Shown: positions 63,319 through 64,000 of the stretch, one piece after another | Numbering within the stretch: position 1 is the stretch's first letter | Layout of the letters: every line of letters starts with the position of its first letter | Assembly (NCBI RefSeq): GCF_026239675.1 | Contig: NZ_JAPIVQ010000001.1 | Location: 558,001 to 622,000 of the forward strand | Direction: 5' to 3' | DNA length: 64,000 bases | DNA from: Pedobacter sp. PLR | Lineage (GTDB): Bacteria; Bacteroidota; Bacteroidia; Sphingobacteriales; Sphingobacteriaceae | Notes under the pieces: model-generated | What the model saw: only the letters and a program-made list of their open reading frames with translations | What the model was told of the DNA's origin: nothing | The model's database searches: none | Position numbers and translations under genes: made by a program

Positions 63319-64000
63319 TCAATAGGATACTACTGATGAGTGGATTTTCTGTGGATTAAATAATTGTGGTGTCCAGACTTTATAAAAGGATTTCACAGCT
63401 CCATTTCCCGCAGAAGCATAATCACATAAGGTTATGTTTATAGTCCCGCCAGGTTTTTCAGTATAAGATTCGGGAATAAAACGCGCACTAAAACTCATGA
63501 AATATTCCTCCGGTTTAGCCACGTGTCTGATCAATTCTATGTAACCATCTTTGTCGACCATCGGTTTTACAACTGCTTCAAGCCCCATGCCTTCAAACCT
63601 GGAATCTCTGGCCAAAACAATAGGCCCTCTCATAATGGCCGTACTTTGAACTTTAGTCCCCGTTTCTACAACCCGGCCACGCATGTCTAAGTTTAAGCTG
63701 ATCAGGTCCCCCGACTTCCACATCCGTTTAACCGGAACAGCTCTTCCAGGAACCAGATTATCCAATTCCACTCCGTTTACACTAATTTTTGTTTGCCTGC
63801 TCCATTCAGGGACCCGCAAATACATCGTAAACTCCTCTACTTTAGCTAATTTCAGCGACAGCTGTATATCTCCTGATTGTGGGTAATCTGTGTTTTGTAT
63901 AATTGAAATTTTTTGACCCTTCGGACTATTCGCAAGATATTCACCCCCGGCAAAATGATTAACCTGTAAACCATCACTTCTTTCCATCACCAGGTGTTGC
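63319..64000 (-). CDS. GH127-type glycoside hydrolase (DUF1680 family), C-terminal part only
   Basis: The frame is open to the right edge, so only about the last 227 residues are present. They match the C-terminal beta-sandwich of beta-L-arabinofuranosidase-like GH127 proteins: FTMYLRVPEWSRQTKISVNG, KSGDLISLNLDMRGRVVETG and TAIMRGPIVLARDSRFEG. The catalytic barrel would lie beyond the window. Family members remove L-arabinofuranose or related sugars from plant glycans. Identification of the family is good; substrate is not visible. Confidence 0.85.
   Translation of the reverse strand, partial: QHLVMERSDGLQVNHFAGGEYLANSPKGQKISIIQNTDYPQSGDIQLSLKLAKVEEFTMYLRVPEWSRQTKISVNGVELDNLVPGRAVPVKRMWKSGDLISLNLDMRGRVVETGTKVQSTAIMRGPIVLARDSRFEGMGLEAVVKPMVDKDGYIELIRHVAKPEEYFMSFSARFIPESYTEKPGGTINITLCDYASAGNGAVKSFYKVWTPQLFNPQKIHSSVVSY

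Noticed and set aside
1..64000. CRISPR arrays, rRNA genes, complete insertion sequences
   Set aside because: I looked for regularly spaced repeats, conserved rRNA stretches and transposase or integrase motifs and saw none.

Overview
The window looks like chromosomal DNA of a Bacteroidota bacterium, most likely family Sphingobacteriaceae (Pedobacter or a close relative). The reasons are two SusC/SusD pairs, an ECF sigma/FecR/STN-SusC regulatory set, LytTR signalling, fasciclin and WG-repeat proteins, moderate-to-low GC, weak Shine-Dalgarno sites, and a TTTG-N19-TANNTTTG promoter. The genus is an inference. There is no rRNA, CRISPR array, transposase or integrase.

Layout. 0-2 kb: an ECF sigma operon with a divergent truncated membrane gene. 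2-5 kb: a LytS-type histidine kinase and LytTR regulator with a secreted thioredoxin-like gene between them; its signal peptide is out of frame by one base. 5-17 kb: a sialic-acid-type locus read leftwards from a FadR-type GntR repressor through a neuraminate-lyase-like aldolase, SusC, SusD, GH33 sialidase, D-lyxose/D-mannose isomerase, metallophosphoesterase, lipoprotein YhcH/NanQ and an MFS transporter. It has an isomerase for free mannose/lyxose and no ManNAc epimerase or kinase, which suggests the deaminated sialic acid KDN as substrate. 17-23 kb: two methyltransferases, a RibD-like reductase and an ABC exporter.

23-34.5 kb is the most distinctive block. It encodes a WG/Sel1 repeat protein, a protein ending in a cryptic FHA-like fold, a 33-residue membrane peptide, a membrane PP2C phosphatase, a 1330-residue fusion of a SEDS (RodA/FtsW) glycosyltransferase with a class B penicillin-binding transpeptidase, an FHA protein and a transmembrane Ser/Thr kinase. 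The gene content parallels the actinobacterial fhaB-pstP-rodA-pbpA-pknA-pknB cluster, but here the two synthases are one polypeptide. I infer phosphorylation control of a dedicated peptidoglycan synthase.

34.5-44.5 kb: mixed metabolic and secreted genes, including a phosphodiesterase, a secreted formylglycine-generating-enzyme homologue, an AraC/oxidoreductase divergent pair, a class I fructose-bisphosphate aldolase coupled to a HAD phosphatase, and a Tat-exported metallophosphatase homologue that has lost metal ligands. 44.5-53.3 kb: an ECF sigma, FecR, STN-SusC, SusD, fasciclin lipoprotein and DUF5007-like lipoprotein nutrient-uptake operon with no hydrolase. 53.4-58.6 kb: an SRAP gene, tRNA-Ser(UGA), then four genes up to a second copy of the tRNA-Ser 3' end, which looks like an old integration footprint. 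59-62.5 kb: an AT-rich MBOAT plus SGNH-like pair for polymer O-acylation, and a stand-alone DUF4157 (eCIS-core, HExxH) protein. 62.5-64 kb: an IclR regulator and the 3' part of a GH127-type gene that runs off the window.
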